Below are positions 16,801 through 25,766 of a DNA stretch of 64,000 nucleotides, piece after piece (positions within the stretch are counted from its first letter, which is position 1; the number at the start of each line of letters is the position of its first letter). Source of the stretch: Eubacterium oxidoreducens (GTDB lineage: Bacteria > Bacillota > Clostridia > Lachnospirales > Lachnospiraceae); assembly GCF_900104415.1 (NCBI RefSeq), contig NZ_FMXR01000004.1, forward strand, positions 62,001 to 126,000. Direction: 5' to 3'. The notes beneath the pieces are model-generated. The model had not been told where the DNA came from, did no database searches, and worked only from the letters and a program-made list of their open reading frames with translations. The position numbers were made by a program, and so were the translations under genes.

Positions 16801-17984
16801 TTAATGATTTGTTGGAACATTTTGGAGGAGCCAATCGATGCGTAACCAATTTGCATGTTGTGGCAATGGACATTTCCGAAAATAAAGACTCGGAAGGCAA
16901 TTTATATAACATTGATTTGGACTGGGAGCAAATGGATGATTCGATGATAGCCTGGTACACCATTAATAACAGTACCGGAGAGGAACGTACCGGATCAGAA
17001 GAAAACAATATGCGTATTGTGGTGGATAATGGCACTTCTGACCTATGGTTATACGGACCGGATGTTGCAACTTTTTCTTATGGAGAACATTCCCACAGCA
17101 AGGGAGAAACAGTGGAGCCTACCTGTACTGAAGAAGGATACACAGAATATACTTGTACAAAATGTCATAACACCTATCAGACGGATTTTACGGAGCCTAC
17201 CGGTCATGTGTTTGATGCGGAACGGGATGTGTTGACGGAGCCTACATGCATATCAAAGGGTTATACCACTCATGTTTGTAAGATCTGTGGGAAAACCGTA
17301 GTGGATTCTTATACGAAGATAAAACATGAGTTACAAAGGATTCCCGGTGTGCAAAGTACTTGCGAACAAAATGGAACAACCGAGTATTGGAAATGTACGG
17401 TTTGTGGCATGATTTTCGGGGATGCACAAGGGTCGTCCATAATCAGCGAACCAGCTGTGATAAAAGCTTTGGGACACGATTATGATAAGATTACATACAC
17501 TTGGTCGAAGGATAAGACGAAAGTTACGGCAAAAGCGATATGCTCTAGGGATTTGAATCATGCTATAACGGAAACGACTAAGGTGTCAGTAAAGGTTATC
17601 AAAAAATCCACAACCCAAAAAAAGGGAATCATAACTTATACAGCCGGATTTAAAAACAATATATTCAGTACTCAGACAAGAAAAGAGTCCATTGCTAAGA
17701 TAGATGTTGAGAAAGTAAAAATTAAGCAGATTAAAACGAAAAAACATGCGGTCGTTCTTAAATGGGAAAGCGTAAAAGGAGCAGACAAATATAAAATTGC
17801 CTATCGAAAAGTAGGCGCAGGGGCATGGAAAACCGTAATCGTAAGTAAAGTACAAAAAAAGATTTCTGGTTTGGCTTCCGGCTGTAAATACCAGTTTAAG
17901 GTTGCTGCGCTAAAAAAAGAAACTAAGAAATGTGCAAAAGCAATGGGAAGCTATTCAAAAACGAAAAAAGTAAAAATTAATTAA
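13833..17984 (+). CDS. Secreted subtilisin-like serine protease with Cys-rich repeats and FN3 tail
   Basis: 1383 residues. Signal peptide (about 1-33), an inhibitor-I9-like propeptide (about 70-150, ending IEPDYQV), then an S8 catalytic domain with Asp203 (VIDSG), His239 (DGHGT), oxyanion Asn343 (AAGNDG) and Ser414 (GTSFSSPE). The triad is complete, so it should be active after propeptide removal. About 480-860 are beta-sandwich modules resembling Cna-B/PEGA domains. Residues ~870-1215 hold Cys-rich repeats (PTCTE..G ... C..CG) around a further unassigned domain, then a module shared with the next two proteins and an FN3 domain ending in KKVKIN. It is first in a four-gene operon. No sortase motif is seen. 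It may process the neighbouring exoproteins; this is inference. Confidence 0.85.
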   Translation: MKSKWKLVVVVLLALCIVVNGGEVCNKAIKAHSNIACHESEETDSARECFSVDVYQQLEKVISQQEDAPYDGYIISLKEPVPQSVTAQIEEAIKDGAHLSKMKYSPGKYIAEDLDSIKKSIDESAISYIEPDYQVTMLEGESKTLSTTKPNDKYYESHQYNITNLNIVPVWESGMEGQDFDDTTDMDYDGAADDDDIVVAVIDSGLKEGHEDIDWDRIVEGISFADGTEQNDTNDVDGHGTFVTGIIAAEKDNEVGTAGILQKVKVMPIRVFNGESASDSVIVDAINYAAKQKAEFDESKGTKGTNISVINMSLGSSATSESMMEACQNAMDQGVLVVCAAGNDGDSTKSYPAQYSMGVGSVDSTNTVSSYSQRLSKANGTDYANKVWVTAPGEQITSLYCESTKSYGTMSGTSFSSPEVAALGALCKSLKNDITQEVFMELLKETAVEKSGSSGDVEGQDVEYGWGLVDFKATTEHLITELFGEQTGDSEVMVRVQNEAGSEISDSYVSIYEIDTDALGQQIKGEEVKAIEKDTWALKKGKPYLYTAHAEKYDYKEDTFVVLTGKRTLTITLQGKSYPVNFTVKNTKGEEINLSSISVKSSSGKTYTAEDDGSYMLRNGTYKYSVEAEGYFDTAGSFTIDDIRDDLKEGYRVPVTMRGDLDVCSLELRVKGDLEDGDVTSQTTITLTDENDNPIEVYKDGKYKLDAGTYHYTAYHDSYKAISGTIQITANDIGTDLMQYLQLDGKLYTVTFRVFPLTEDPDITVYDDYGETYTRQKGSRKVDNINYRLTNGTYYYLIDGGDMGTYKGTFEMEDGILTTTGLSIGDAAIMEKSGTRELTVNMQKDSKGTVFSDKTLVPDLEDLQNSGNNEETAKHVHKYHSTVTKEPTCTETGIRTWTCEDGDDSYEETIDKLPHSFDENGVCTVCGTLESDTIEDDDWLTIHWEDESGKVIERKVALSQLSEYETKKEYTMMSSYYGTSISYTVYGITLNDLLEHFGGANRCVTNLHVVAMDISENKDSEGNLYNIDLDWEQMDDSMIAWYTINNSTGEERTGSEENNMRIVVDNGTSDLWLYGPDVATFSYGEHSHSKGETVEPTCTEEGYTEYTCTKCHNTYQTDFTEPTGHVFDAERDVLTEPTCISKGYTTHVCKICGKTVVDSYTKIKHELQRIPGVQSTCEQNGTTEYWKCTVCGMIFGDAQGSSIISEPAVIKALGHDYDKITYTWSKDKTKVTAKAICSRDLNHAITETTKVSVKVIKKSTTQKKGIITYTAGFKNNIFSTQTRKESIAKIDVEKVKIKQIKTKKHAVVLKWESVKGADKYKIAYRKVGAGAWKTVIVSKVQKKISGLASGCKYQFKVAALKKETKKCAKAMGSYSKTKKVKIN

Positions 17985-18021
17985 GACAGGAGAAGATTTC
18001 ATAAGGAGTGAGGGGATTTTT

Positions 18022-21000
18022 ATGAAAATTATAAACAGAAAGGTAGCAGGATGCCTCGCTGCCTTGACAGTTGGAACTATGCTCTTTTCTCAGGCGAATT
18101 ATAAGCCGGTTTACGGAGCATCTCAAAAAACAACAGTGTCTTGGGCAGGTTCCGGAACAAAGTCCGATCCATATATAATTTCTTCGGCCGCGGATTTGTC
18201 AGCACTGGCATCTTATATTAATGATGGAAAAGGAACCGGAAGAAAAGATTATTTTGAGCAAACAAACGATATTGATTTAGCTTCTTTGGATTCCTGGACG
18301 CCTATTGGCACCGATTCCATGGTGTTTTCCGGGGTTTTTGATGGAAAGGGATATGAAATTACCGGAATGAAAGCAGTCGGTTCTAATTATGTGGGTTTGT
18401 TCGGACATATTTATGACGCCGAGCTTTATGACATTCATGTTTCCGGTGAAATTGAAGTAGAAGCAGGAAGCGGACTTTCTGCGTATCGATACGTTGGAGG
18501 CGTGGTTGGATGTAGCGGTAAAACATCTGCTATTGATGAAATAACAGAAGATTCAGTGGTGGAAGGATGCGTAAGTAGTGTGAATATCACATCGAATTAT
18601 ACAGGAAACGGTGGAATAATCGGAAAAACCGTTTCGCCAACTATTGTAAAAAACTGTGTTTACGATGGAACTATCATGCTAAAGGAAAAAGGAAATTATT
18701 ATGGGAATGGTTCTACCGCCGGAATTCTTGGATATTGTGGATCAAATGATGATATTAGCAACTGCGTGAATACCGGAACCATTAAAAACACCGGAACTGG
18801 AGATACGTCTATTGGCGGTATTGTGGGAAAAACTAATTTTTCCGTAAATGCAACCATTGAAAATTGCTATAACACAGGAGACTTGATGACCACCGGCACT
18901 TACAGTTCCGCTGGAGTTGGGGGAATTATTGGTTCTAGAACAAATTGGTACGACAAAAATAATACTTCTTCCGAACCCTATGCGTTGGTTATTCAAAACT
19001 GTTATAATTCCGGTTCGATTACAGCACCGAATAAAAGCGGAAATGCCGGTGGAATCATTGGCTATACTCTTGCGGAAGATTCCTACGGAGATCCGGTGAT
19101 CACCGACGAAAATACCAAAAATGTGTATTCTCTTTACAAATCTTCTAATCGGGTGATTTGTTCTGATAAGAATACGGAATTAAAACACACCCTGGAAACG
19201 GCGGAGGTATTTTATAACGATCCGGATAGCGAACAGTCCCTATCCTGGCTTTTGGAGCAGCTGGGGGATGCTTATAAAGAAGATACCAATTATACCAATG
19301 GAGGATTCCCCCTTCTCACCTGGCAATCGGCGGGAGAGGCCTTGACCGGAGAAAACGGCCGCGCAGTCATATGCGTTACCTATGATACGGAAGCAAACCG
19401 GGAAGTAGGAGGAGAACCGGTGATTAAAATTGACGGTGAGAATGTGGATAAGAATGCCCAGGTGCTTTCTGCCGGAGAACACTCTTATGAGGTTTCGGAA
19501 ACGGGATATGAAACGGTTTCGGGAACTTTTGAAGTGGAAAATGATTTGGAAAACATCAAAACCGTTTCGGTGAAACTGATTGCAAAAACTTATACATGGA
19601 ACGTAAAAGTTGTGCCGGCAACGGCTTTAGTAAAGCTTTATAACGAAAACAATAAAAAGATTTCCTATACTTCCTGCGACGACGGGACATATACCTATTC
19701 TCTTTACAACGGAGAATATACCCTGTACGCATCGGCAGAGGGATATTATGATTCAAACGATGCAAGGCATGGAAATGAAAACAGTGAATTTACGGTATCC
19801 TACAGCGATGGGAATTTTGAACTGTCCTTAAATGAGATTCCCGAAACGGCGCCTCAAGAGCCGGAAATGAAAGATGGCTATTATTTAATCACAAAACCTC
19901 AGGAATTAGCATGGATTAATGATCAGGCAACATCCGTAGATCAGGACGCGGCTAATGAAATGGCTTCTGCAAACATTCGACTTATGAATGATTTGGATAT
20001 GACAGGTTATGATTGGTATCCAATGAATGGATTGGAATTGGAATCTAGGGTTCAAGGCACCAATCATTACAGTGGGGGTAATTATACCGGTGTATTTGAC
20101 GGAAACGGTCACACAATTTATAACTTAACCCTAACTCGAAAAAATCTCGCTTACGGATCGGTAAATGGGGACCGTCTGGATGCGATAGGTTCTTTATTTG
20201 GATATACAAAAGGCGCAACAATAAAGGATGTGGGAATAAAAGGAACGATTCATGTCAGTGATGCACCACTGTCAAGCTCCGGAGATTACATTCAAGTTGG
20301 TGGAATCGTAGGAATGGCACAAAGCATGACGGAGATTACCGGAAGCTATGCAAATGTGGATATTTCCTTAGATGTCACAAAAAACGAAAGTGGTAACAAC
20401 GTTGGATATTACTATGCTTGCGATGCTTATATTGGAGGAATTACAGGATCTTTAACCACAGGTTCCGTGATTACAGACAGTTATTCTTCCGGCTCTATTG
20501 TTGGGGAAGGAATGAACACCGTAAATATCGGAGGAATCACGGGAAGTACCAGAGGGGACTACCATGAATATGATGAAGCAACCGGTGAATTGATTTTTGA
20601 ACAAAAAAATCAAGTAATTCGTTGTTATTCAAATATGGATATTTCTGCTTCACCATATGGGCAGACCTCCTATATCGGTGGAATTGTAGGAAAAGTCAGA
20701 AGCAGTTCCTTGGGGACGACGCCAGAGATTTATTGTAATTTTGCATTGAATCATACTTTGATCGGCAGTTCCGATGAAAAAGTTTGTGCCAATCGGGTCA
20801 TCGGAAATGCGGAAGTTTTTGCCGATTCCGGATTTTATAATTACGCAAAAGAAACCGTATCCATAGAAAATGCAAAGCAGGAAGATACTACGTCAAATGA
20901 CAAAACCGGTTACGGAATCGATATCAGTCGGGCCGATGCAATATTATCTGGAACTTACACCAAGGTTGGTTGGTCTGATGAAATCTGGAATTTGGATGTC

Positions 21001-22023
21001 TTAAATGAATATCCCCATCTTACGTGGGAAAATGTCACAGCTCATGAGCATAAATATGAGGAAGTCGTTACACCGCCTACTTGTTACGATTATGGTTATA
21101 CCACTTATATCTGTACGGTGTGCGGAGAACAGACGACCGGTAATTTTGTAAATCCTTCTCATACTTATGGTGAATGGGAAGAAAGCACGGAACATGCCAA
21201 TTGTCATTCTCATGTTTGTGCTGTTTGTGGAGCAAAAGAAACGAAATCCCATCGGTGGAGCGAAGGTAATGTAACAAAAGAGGCTACCTGTACCGAGGAA
21301 GGAGAAAAGACATATATTTGCCAGGATTGTGGAAAGGTTCGCACGGAAATGATTCCGCCTTGCAGTCACAACCTGAAAAAACAAAATAAGCAAAATGCAA
21401 GTTTAAATCATGACGGAAACTGTGAATATTACGTATGCAGTGAGTGCGGAGGTATTTTTGCAGATCAAGACGCGGTAGTTCCCTTGTCCGTGGAAAGTAT
21501 AGTGATTCCGGCACTTTCTAAAAGTTTAAAAATCACTTACATCTGGTCGTCAGACTGTAAAACCGTTACGGCAAAAGCGGTGTCCACACGGGATTCCGGT
21601 TATACCATTACGGAAAAGGCAACTACTTCCTGCAAAATAACAAAGAAGGCCACAAAAACAAAAGCCGGATCGAAAATTTATACGGCAACCTTTAAAAATA
21701 ATATATTTTCGACCCAGAAAAAAACAGCTTCCATTTCCAAAATACATTTAGAAAAGCCGAAGGTTTCTGCATCGTTAAAGAAGGGAAACAAAATAAAAGT
21801 TTCCTGGAAAGCCGTAAAAGGTGCCACAAGTTATGTGGTTGCCTATAAAGAATCAGATGGAAATAAGTGGAGCACCAAAAAGGTGACCAGGAAAAATGCC
21901 ACAATTTCCGGATTGGAAAAAAATGCTGTTTACGAAATTAGGGTTGCAGCAGTTAAAAAAGCCACGAAACAATCGAAAAAGACAACCGGTAGTTATTCAA
22001 AGGTGAAGAAAGTACATAGTTAA
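18022..22023 (+). CDS. Giant secreted Glug-repeat surface protein
   Basis: 1333 residues, 37 nt after the subtilase gene, ribosome site AAGGAG. The signal peptide ends near YGAS (about residue 32). Two blocks of Glug-type repeats (about 100-370 and 690-930) repeat the pattern GGIVGK ... NCYNTG, predicted to form beta-solenoids. Between them are PEGA-like modules. Cys-rich repeats with paired CxxCG occupy about 1015-1160, followed by the shared module (about 1171-1241) and an FN3 domain. The architecture parallels the subtilase and the next gene product, so the three were probably built from the same domain stock. Function beyond a cell-surface role is unknown. Confidence 0.75.
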   Translation: MKIINRKVAGCLAALTVGTMLFSQANYKPVYGASQKTTVSWAGSGTKSDPYIISSAADLSALASYINDGKGTGRKDYFEQTNDIDLASLDSWTPIGTDSMVFSGVFDGKGYEITGMKAVGSNYVGLFGHIYDAELYDIHVSGEIEVEAGSGLSAYRYVGGVVGCSGKTSAIDEITEDSVVEGCVSSVNITSNYTGNGGIIGKTVSPTIVKNCVYDGTIMLKEKGNYYGNGSTAGILGYCGSNDDISNCVNTGTIKNTGTGDTSIGGIVGKTNFSVNATIENCYNTGDLMTTGTYSSAGVGGIIGSRTNWYDKNNTSSEPYALVIQNCYNSGSITAPNKSGNAGGIIGYTLAEDSYGDPVITDENTKNVYSLYKSSNRVICSDKNTELKHTLETAEVFYNDPDSEQSLSWLLEQLGDAYKEDTNYTNGGFPLLTWQSAGEALTGENGRAVICVTYDTEANREVGGEPVIKIDGENVDKNAQVLSAGEHSYEVSETGYETVSGTFEVENDLENIKTVSVKLIAKTYTWNVKVVPATALVKLYNENNKKISYTSCDDGTYTYSLYNGEYTLYASAEGYYDSNDARHGNENSEFTVSYSDGNFELSLNEIPETAPQEPEMKDGYYLITKPQELAWINDQATSVDQDAANEMASANIRLMNDLDMTGYDWYPMNGLELESRVQGTNHYSGGNYTGVFDGNGHTIYNLTLTRKNLAYGSVNGDRLDAIGSLFGYTKGATIKDVGIKGTIHVSDAPLSSSGDYIQVGGIVGMAQSMTEITGSYANVDISLDVTKNESGNNVGYYYACDAYIGGITGSLTTGSVITDSYSSGSIVGEGMNTVNIGGITGSTRGDYHEYDEATGELIFEQKNQVIRCYSNMDISASPYGQTSYIGGIVGKVRSSSLGTTPEIYCNFALNHTLIGSSDEKVCANRVIGNAEVFADSGFYNYAKETVSIENAKQEDTTSNDKTGYGIDISRADAILSGTYTKVGWSDEIWNLDVLNEYPHLTWENVTAHEHKYEEVVTPPTCYDYGYTTYICTVCGEQTTGNFVNPSHTYGEWEESTEHANCHSHVCAVCGAKETKSHRWSEGNVTKEATCTEEGEKTYICQDCGKVRTEMIPPCSHNLKKQNKQNASLNHDGNCEYYVCSECGGIFADQDAVVPLSVESIVIPALSKSLKITYIWSSDCKTVTAKAVSTRDSGYTITEKATTSCKITKKATKTKAGSKIYTATFKNNIFSTQKKTASISKIHLEKPKVSASLKKGNKIKVSWKAVKGATSYVVAYKESDGNKWSTKKVTRKNATISGLEKNAVYEIRVAAVKKATKQSKKTTGSYSKVKKVHS

Positions 22024-22054
22024 CAAGGACGTATAGATGCGAAGAGGTAGTAAC

Positions 22055-25000
22055 ATGAAAAACCAAATGAAGAAATGGAAGAAAAAACTTGCTTACATTA
22101 TTGTAGCGGTAATCATGATTTCGGCGCTGTTACCCTCAGGGCTTGTTCACTCAAAAGCTGAAGAGGATTCTGCAGTTACGGTATCTATTAAGGAGGGACA
22201 AGTTAAGAGCCTTGAAAATGGAAAATCATATATTATTCTAGCATACTATGATGGGGCAAAGGCAATGTCTGCTATGGCAAAGGGAGTTTCTGAAAGTTCC
22301 GGAACATACAATTATTTAAAAGCGGTTTCGGTAACTGACAACGGTACAAGCATTACATTTCCATCGGAGGAGGACGCTGCCTATTGCAAATTTACGGCAG
22401 AAGAAAATTCATCCGAAAAAGGAAGGTTTCGGCTTCGTAATGGTTCCGCATGGTTATACAAATATTATCAAATGATGGAACCTACAGGGGATGAATCCCT
22501 GGCATCCTGGTTTATCTACAGTAAAAGCAATGGATTGCAACACACGAATTCCGACTATATATCAAATTATAAGGCTGTTACTTATCGAGAGGGCGTGTTT
22601 AAAGGTTGGACGTCGGTAACTTACCCCCTTTATATTTATGAAATCAACGAGGCCGGGGAGGAATATACCGTTAACTTTGATTCTAACGGAGGTAGTGCAG
22701 TAAGCGCAGTATCGGTAGAAGCAGGAAAGACGGTAACAAAGCCGGAAGATCCGACCAAAGAAAATTATAATTTTGCCGGTTGGTTTACAGATAAAAATTA
22801 TACGATTCAATGGGATTTTTCTACAGCGATTAATGAATCGATTACCCTGTATGCCAAATGGGAAAGCGTAGACGGAGAATCTTTTAATGTTTATGTACAA
22901 CATGTGTGTTCGATGGAACCGGGAAAGACTTATTTGATTACCGACGAGAGCGCCACCCTTGCCATGAAGGCGGAAAGCGGTAATGAATTGTATGATAATA
23001 CAAGAGGAGCTAATGAGGTTATCAGGAAAACGGATTCTGGCAAAACTTATTTTACCTTTCATAATCTGGAAGAAAAAAAAGAATGCGTATGGCTGTCCGG
23101 TTCTTATGAAGGTGGCGGGGACGGAGAGGTTACCTTGAGTTATAACGGGGAGTTGTTAGATTCATATCTGTCGTCCTTACACTATCCGGCTCAAGTGGAT
23201 GACAGTAATGTTTATGTCAATAATATATTGTTTTATGCCGATGAGGAAGGCATTCACTCTGCGGATACGGATTCTCTTTTGTGTTATCGCACATCCCCTT
23301 CCGTAATGGTAGGATTTGCTCCAAACAGCGGGGAATCGGCTCAGCTATACGAAGTGGTTTCTGAGGATTATGTGCATACCCACACCTTAACCCATATTCC
23401 CGAAGTGACACCGACCTGTACCGAGAAGGGAGTCGGTGAATATTATAAATGCGCAACCTGCGGTCTCCTTTTTTCCGATGCTTCGGGAGAAAATATTATC
23501 TCGGCGCCGACGGTGCTTGAGGCAACGGGCCATGATTACGGAGAATGGACATTCATCAGCGAAAAGAAGCATCAGCGTATTTGCAAAAACGACAGTTCCC
23601 ATATTGAAACCCAAAATCATAACTGGGATGTCGGTATGGTAACAAAGCAGCCTACGACAACGCAAGCCGGAGAAATCACATATACTTGCAGTGACTGCCA
23701 AGAGCAGCATGTGGAAGAGATTGCGTCGGTTACCGGAAATTGTTCCGAAGCGGACAGCGCAGGATATCTTGTATCCGTGAAGCCGGCAACCGCTCTGGTT
23801 GCAGGAAAACAATATGTGGTTTTGTCCGAAGATAAAACGAAAACTATGGAAGCTTCCAACAAAGCCACGGAATACGGCGGTCTGCGATTATCCGCAGCGG
23901 ATATTACACTGGCCGAAAATGACGAAGAGATCTCGTTTCAATCCTATGGAGATGCCGACGGCGCCATCTGGGATTGCAAAGAATCCGCAGATGCAGTTGT
24001 TTTAGCTAATCATGAAGATTATTTATATAACAATCTGGCATATTTGTGGTGTGAGAATTCTGATGATGATACAGAGGAGGGCACGGTATTTTCTTACACA
24101 TTTAATGAAGAAGAAAATTACGGATTATTGGTCCCAAAAGGAAGTACTTCCTATCATGTAGGCTATGACTCGGAAAATGATGCTTTTTTGGCGCGGCCCG
24201 ACGTAAGCTGTTTTGTTTATGAAGTTGTGGAGGTTATAGGGTATAATGCTGAATCCTCTCACCATTTGGTTAAAGTAAAAGCACAAGATCCAAGCTGTAG
24301 CAAAGAAGGAAATGTTGAGTATTACATTTGCTCTAAGTGCCACAAAATCTTTAAGGACAGCACCGGAGCAGAGGAAAGCCTGATAACAAGGGAAGATACG
24401 GTGATTCCGGCTAAGGGTCATGTCCTTGAGAAGGTTGAATCAAAAGAAGCTACTTGTGAATGCGAAGGAAACGAGGCTTATTATATTTGCAGTCAGTGCC
24501 ACAAGTATTTTTCGGATGCTGAGGGAATTCAGGAAATCCAAGAGGGAGCCTGGGTGATAGAGCCACTGGGGCATGACTGGGATGAAGGAGAGACTACAAC
24601 GGAAGCCCTATGTGAAACCGGCGGAGTGATTACTTATACTTGCAAACACAATTTGAGTCATAAAAAAACCGTAATCGTATCACCGGGAGGCCATAATTGG
24701 CAATTGGTGGAGTCGGTAGAGGCAAGTTGCACCGAAGACGGTTATGAGATTTATCGTTGTACCAAATGCCATACGGAAAAGAAAATGAATATTCAAAAGG
24801 CAACGGGTCATACTCCTGTGACAAGAGTTGAAAAATATCCTGCTACATGGCAGTCACCGGGAGAAAATGAAATCATTACCTATTGTAGTAAATGCGGAGC
24901 AGAACTTAGTCGGGAGTATGTGATTGTTCCCCCTGTTTGTTCAGCGTATGAAGATGTGGTATATCAGTGGTCAAAAGACGGTAAGAGAGTAACCGCAACG

Positions 25001-25723
25001 GCTGTAAATAAAAACGATACTTCAAAAACATTGACGGAAACCGTTCCGGTAACTACTGTGGTAACAGAAAAAGCCACCGATAAAAAATCGGGATCTATGA
25101 AAGCTACAGCGGTATTTTACAATGGCATTTTTACAACTCAGACAAAAATAATTAGTATACCGGCAGAGAAACTGGATGCTCCAATTATTAATGGAATGAA
25201 AAAAGGAATTTCAAAAAAACAATTGCAATGGAGCAAGGTTTCCGGAGCCGATGCCTATCGGGTGTCCTATCAAAAAGTAGGGAGTACAAAGTGGATAACA
25301 AAAACTCTGACGGATACGAAATTAACGGTTTTACAGCAAAAAGAAGGTACATGCTGGAAATATCGGGTAGCAGCCATCAAATATGCAACGGACACAACAC
25401 AAAAAATCATAAGTGATGATTCTGCCATGTATTACTATTATGAAAAAAAAGTGTCCGAGTTTAAGCTGAAAGCTTTGAAAAATGCTATGAAGATTTCTTG
25501 GAAAATAGATAAGAAAGCTTCCGGATATCAGGTGGTCTATTCTAAAAACAAAAACATGAAAAGCGCTAATTATATTGAGGTAAGAAGTGCCAAAAAAAAG
25601 AATAAGAAAATCAGTAAACTCAAGTCAGGACAGAAATATTATGTCCAGGTTCGACCGTACATATTAAAAGACAAGAAAAAATACTATGGTGATTGGTCAA
25701 GTAAAAAATCAATAAAAATATAA
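22055..25723 (+). CDS. Giant secreted protein with InlB-B repeat, Cys-rich repeats and FN3 domains
   Basis: 1222 residues. ATG 22055 is chosen because GAGGT ends 6 nt before it; an in-frame ATG at 22037 lacks a ribosome site. A signal peptide ends near VHSKA (about 30). An InlB-B/Listeria-Bacteroides repeat lies at about 205-273 (VNFDSNGG ... LYAKWE). Two ~100-residue repeats begin with similar motifs (LENGKSYIIL, EPGKTYLIT, VAGKQYVVL), a recurring unassigned module. At least four Cys-rich repeat pairs, the module shared with the two previous proteins (about 968-1037) and two FN3 domains complete it. Third gene of the operon. No covalent wall anchor is seen. Confidence 0.72.
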   Translation: MKNQMKKWKKKLAYIIVAVIMISALLPSGLVHSKAEEDSAVTVSIKEGQVKSLENGKSYIILAYYDGAKAMSAMAKGVSESSGTYNYLKAVSVTDNGTSITFPSEEDAAYCKFTAEENSSEKGRFRLRNGSAWLYKYYQMMEPTGDESLASWFIYSKSNGLQHTNSDYISNYKAVTYREGVFKGWTSVTYPLYIYEINEAGEEYTVNFDSNGGSAVSAVSVEAGKTVTKPEDPTKENYNFAGWFTDKNYTIQWDFSTAINESITLYAKWESVDGESFNVYVQHVCSMEPGKTYLITDESATLAMKAESGNELYDNTRGANEVIRKTDSGKTYFTFHNLEEKKECVWLSGSYEGGGDGEVTLSYNGELLDSYLSSLHYPAQVDDSNVYVNNILFYADEEGIHSADTDSLLCYRTSPSVMVGFAPNSGESAQLYEVVSEDYVHTHTLTHIPEVTPTCTEKGVGEYYKCATCGLLFSDASGENIISAPTVLEATGHDYGEWTFISEKKHQRICKNDSSHIETQNHNWDVGMVTKQPTTTQAGEITYTCSDCQEQHVEEIASVTGNCSEADSAGYLVSVKPATALVAGKQYVVLSEDKTKTMEASNKATEYGGLRLSAADITLAENDEEISFQSYGDADGAIWDCKESADAVVLANHEDYLYNNLAYLWCENSDDDTEEGTVFSYTFNEEENYGLLVPKGSTSYHVGYDSENDAFLARPDVSCFVYEVVEVIGYNAESSHHLVKVKAQDPSCSKEGNVEYYICSKCHKIFKDSTGAEESLITREDTVIPAKGHVLEKVESKEATCECEGNEAYYICSQCHKYFSDAEGIQEIQEGAWVIEPLGHDWDEGETTTEALCETGGVITYTCKHNLSHKKTVIVSPGGHNWQLVESVEASCTEDGYEIYRCTKCHTEKKMNIQKATGHTPVTRVEKYPATWQSPGENEIITYCSKCGAELSREYVIVPPVCSAYEDVVYQWSKDGKRVTATAVNKNDTSKTLTETVPVTTVVTEKATDKKSGSMKATAVFYNGIFTTQTKIISIPAEKLDAPIINGMKKGISKKQLQWSKVSGADAYRVSYQKVGSTKWITKTLTDTKLTVLQQKEGTCWKYRVAAIKYATDTTQKIISDDSAMYYYYEKKVSEFKLKALKNAMKISWKIDKKASGYQVVYSKNKNMKSANYIEVRSAKKKNKKISKLKSGQKYYVQVRPYILKDKKKYYGDWSSKKSIKI

Positions 25724-25766
25724 TTACAGAGTTTGAAGTAAAGTTTGAGAAAATGAAGGAGAAGAT

